Shown: one piece after another, positions 61,501-64,000 of the stretch
Numbering within the stretch: position 1 is the stretch's first letter
Layout of the letters: each line of letters opens with the position of its first letter
Assembly: GCA_029721515.1 (NCBI GenBank)
Contig: CM056559.1
Span: 2,977,001-3,041,000, forward strand
Length of the DNA stretch: 64,000 nucleotides
Source: Synanceia verrucosa
Lineage: Eukaryota; Chordata; Actinopteri; Perciformes; Synanceiidae
Direction: 5' to 3'
The notes under the pieces: generated by a model
What the model saw: the letters and a program-made list of their open reading frames with translations, nothing else
Told to the model about the DNA's origin: nothing
Database searches by the model: none
Translations under genes and position numbers: made by a program

Positions 61501-64000
61501 CCACATCCAGCTAATGCTGCTGGATCATTTTGCACAGGGAAAAGAAGAAGAAAAATGACTTTGGTGCTTATTACTCTTTGGTTGAAGTCCTCTTGCAGCA
61601 GCACTTTTCCTCTTATCATCTTAATGCTGTGTGTTCGTGCTTGGCAGTGTGTGCTTGTAGGCGAGCATTGATATTGAAGTGTGCTCCTGTGTGTGTGTAT
61701 TTGCTCTGGATATGGGCTGATAGGGAACAGTTGCATGTGAATGAATTGCCCAGGCTTGGCTGTGATTGTGGGGCTGAATGATTCACCATGAGGGGGCTTT
61801 TTGTGTGGCGCTGAATAGAAAAGTCGTCACAATGCAGAGGTGATCAACATACAGAGCTGCTGGTGACGTTTCACACCTGAAAAAATAAAACCAAGACAAC
61901 AATGAGTCGCACTTGAGTTTGATAATGATCTGTGAGTGTGTCGTCGTGGGTGGCGGAGCACAGGTTGCTGTTTCTTCTCTCCGTTAAGCTGTGCCGATTG
62001 CCTCCCTTGACTTCATGTCAATCAGGTTGAAGGCAGCAGCATGCGCTCCATCGGCCTCACTTGCCCTTGAATTCGTAGATTAGCGCCTAAAACCTTGCTT
62101 TCCATTGTTGGGAGGGACGGCCCCGTATCCCTGCGAATCCTCTTAGCGACAAGAAACCCCAGGTGCTTATAGATCTGCAAAGGGAAAGGTACTAATCCCA
62201 GAGCTCTGCCATACGCTGGCTCAGTTCACTCCCCCACTCGCCCACTCAAACCCTCATTCCCGAGCTCTGCAGAGGAAAACTGACTTCAAAGTGGCACAGA
62301 ACAATGTGAGTCACCCGTGCGCATTATCAATGGCATTTGTGCAACATTTGAAGTTTGATCTGCGCTCTGTGACTGCTATGTCTCATTGAATCTGGGCCCT
62401 TATTCCACGTCCTTTCATTTCCTCAAAGACACCTTCCTGCCACTCGGTTCATCTGCAGTTTTCTCTCTGCTGTCTTCCCTTTGCTGTTTCCTCCTCCAGG
62501 CCCGTGCACATCTCCTGGAGCGTTCCATCGACAGACACACTTTCAGCTCATCCCGGGGATTTAAATAGAGAGGCCTCATCAAGCGAGCCTTGTTCTCACG
62601 ATGCCAGGCTTTGTCTCCCAGGCTCTGCGTGTGCTCTAATTATCCCAAGCGAGTGGCGTTGCCTTCTTCCTTTTTTTTGCAACTGAAATGCATGTTTGTG
62701 TGCCTGAATTTGCCTCTGATTTGTGTTTGTATGCCTGAATCCTCTTACAGCTCAGCTCATCACATATTTAGTCTGTTTTTTTCCTCAGCGAGGGATCCTT
62801 GGTGGTGGAGTGAATGGGTTCAAATCGGCACTCTCATGACTGCACACCGCTTAAGTTGCACCAGGCCTCCCGCCATATGTAGGCCAATCTGCACGGCCTC
62901 CACCGTCCTTGTGTGCACACAGCCAACATGAGCGCCGTTACACCTGAGTCAGTTTTTTTTGTCAACAATGGCCCGGCTCAACAAGGCTGCAGAATTCCTT
63001 TTGTCAGTTTATATGCCAGAGTGCTCAGGAATGCATAGCCCCGAGTGCAAACGGCTCGCTGCATTGTGCAGCTCTCTTCATGTGATAGCGCCGTGAGAAC
63101 GACTCTGTCTGGTTCTTTCGACAAAAACACACCCCTTCTTAAATTACTTCTGCCATTTCAGACTTTATTTTTTAATGTGTTTTCTGTGTGAGAATTGGAA
63201 GCCGGTCGACGTAGGTGGGTTAAACCCGTCACCCCCTTTACTGTGTGTGTCCCTGTAGCTCAGTGAGTCACTCTTGCTGCTTGGGTTTTTCTTCCCATGA
63301 ATAAAATATCTGATGTGCTATCTATGACTTATAGTGCACCTCCTCCTCAGTCTGTCCATACGTGAGGAGGACTATGTCTGTCGCCCCCTCTTTGTCTTAC
63401 TCAAGTGTGTGGCTCTCATTTTTTTTGTAAGATCAGTGACTCATACTCAGGCTTGTGAAGCACTGATTTTCTGCCTTTTTCCCCCCACAGAGTGCAATAG
63501 GCAGGAGGCAGGTAGGCAGCTAAGAATCAAAGACAGTTAAACTGTGTGCCAGACATTGTTCGCTGCTGTTTTCCTGCACCAGGAAACATAACGGGATAAA
63601 TTACACAAGGGCCGTTTGAACTATCTTCAACGGAAATTTGTCTCTCTTGTCGAACAAGAGCATTCAAATCAGACCCAGTTTTCCGAACTTCAGTCATAAT
63701 TGATGCATCTTTGTTTCTTTGTCTCCTTCAGTATGAGAGCTTGAGTGTGTGGATCCTCTGTGCATCGCATGCGTCTGTCTTTATTTCCTAATGCATGCTC
63801 GTGCACCATGCTGGGAGGAAATGTTTTGATGTTTTTTTTTTTGACTTGACTGTCAGAGCTACAGTGTCTATTTTTCGTGGTGATTTGGGAGTCCTTCTGT
63901 CAACTTATCTGCATTCCCAGGTACAAACAGTGCCACAGTTTTATGGCTGAAGGAGAATGGGGGAGGTGCTCTCGCCTTGATAAGGAGCCTGGATGACTGG
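58534..64000 (+). other. aplp2: aplp2 intron 1 (5' part; continues beyond window)
   Basis: No second aplp2 exon (the EPQIAMFCGKLN-type start of the E1 domain) is visible in the remaining 5.4 kb, so the first intron is long, as in other vertebrates. It contains CA/GT microsatellites at 58930-58948, 59288-59311 and 59446-59473. A repeat-like stretch lies at about 59790-60560 (phrases such as GGGGCTAAAAGACCCCAGAA and GTGCCTGGTTACAGTTCCTG recall a fish short DNA transposon). No other gene was found in it. Confidence 0.7.

Noticed and set aside
63250..63285. tRNA-like CCTGTAGCTCAGTGAG
   Set aside because: Resembles only a tRNA A-box region; no acceptor stem, anticodon arm or T-loop can be formed around it.

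Overview
This window is nuclear DNA from a teleost fish, probably a percomorph. Vertebrate genes are split by introns with GT/AG sites, microsatellites are abundant, and the interspersed repeats are of kinds common in fish genomes. The two recognisable genes sit head to head as in other vertebrates (PRDM10 on one strand, APLP2 on the other; 11q24.3 in human).

Layout. (1) Positions 1 to about 40,000 contain no coding exon that I can defend. The stretch holds two copies of a short inverted-repeat transposon (846-1237 and 14122-14575), a LINE tail, other fish repeats, several microsatellites, a CpG-rich patch (8520-8760), RFX X-box-like palindromes and a perfect hairpin. It reads as a gene-poor and possibly regulatory interval. 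(2) Positions 40,023-42,982, minus strand, hold a seven-exon gene that I do not recognise. Its predicted product is about 429 residues: a hydrophobic N-terminus, a helical/coiled-coil middle, and a serine-rich tail built from three nearly identical in-frame repeats. (3) Positions 45,299-54,103, minus strand, hold the complete prdm10 gene: 22 coding exons plus one upstream non-coding exon, phase-consistent throughout, coding for 1159 residues. (4) Positions 54,290-56,710 hold a degenerate tandem array lying between the two divergent genes. Its units carry CTCF-like and ETS-like cores. (5) From about 58,160 on the plus strand comes the promoter and first exon of aplp2 (signal peptide, 58,462-58,533). 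The rest of the window is its first intron.

The genes do not form an operon. Prdm10 is a nuclear DNA-binding transcription regulator, and Aplp2 is a type I membrane protein of the amyloid-precursor family. The interest in the window lies in the unrecognised repeat-bearing gene and in the tandem array between the prdm10 and aplp2 promoters. All exon coordinates were derived by hand from splice sites, reading phase and remembered human protein features; no alignment was run.
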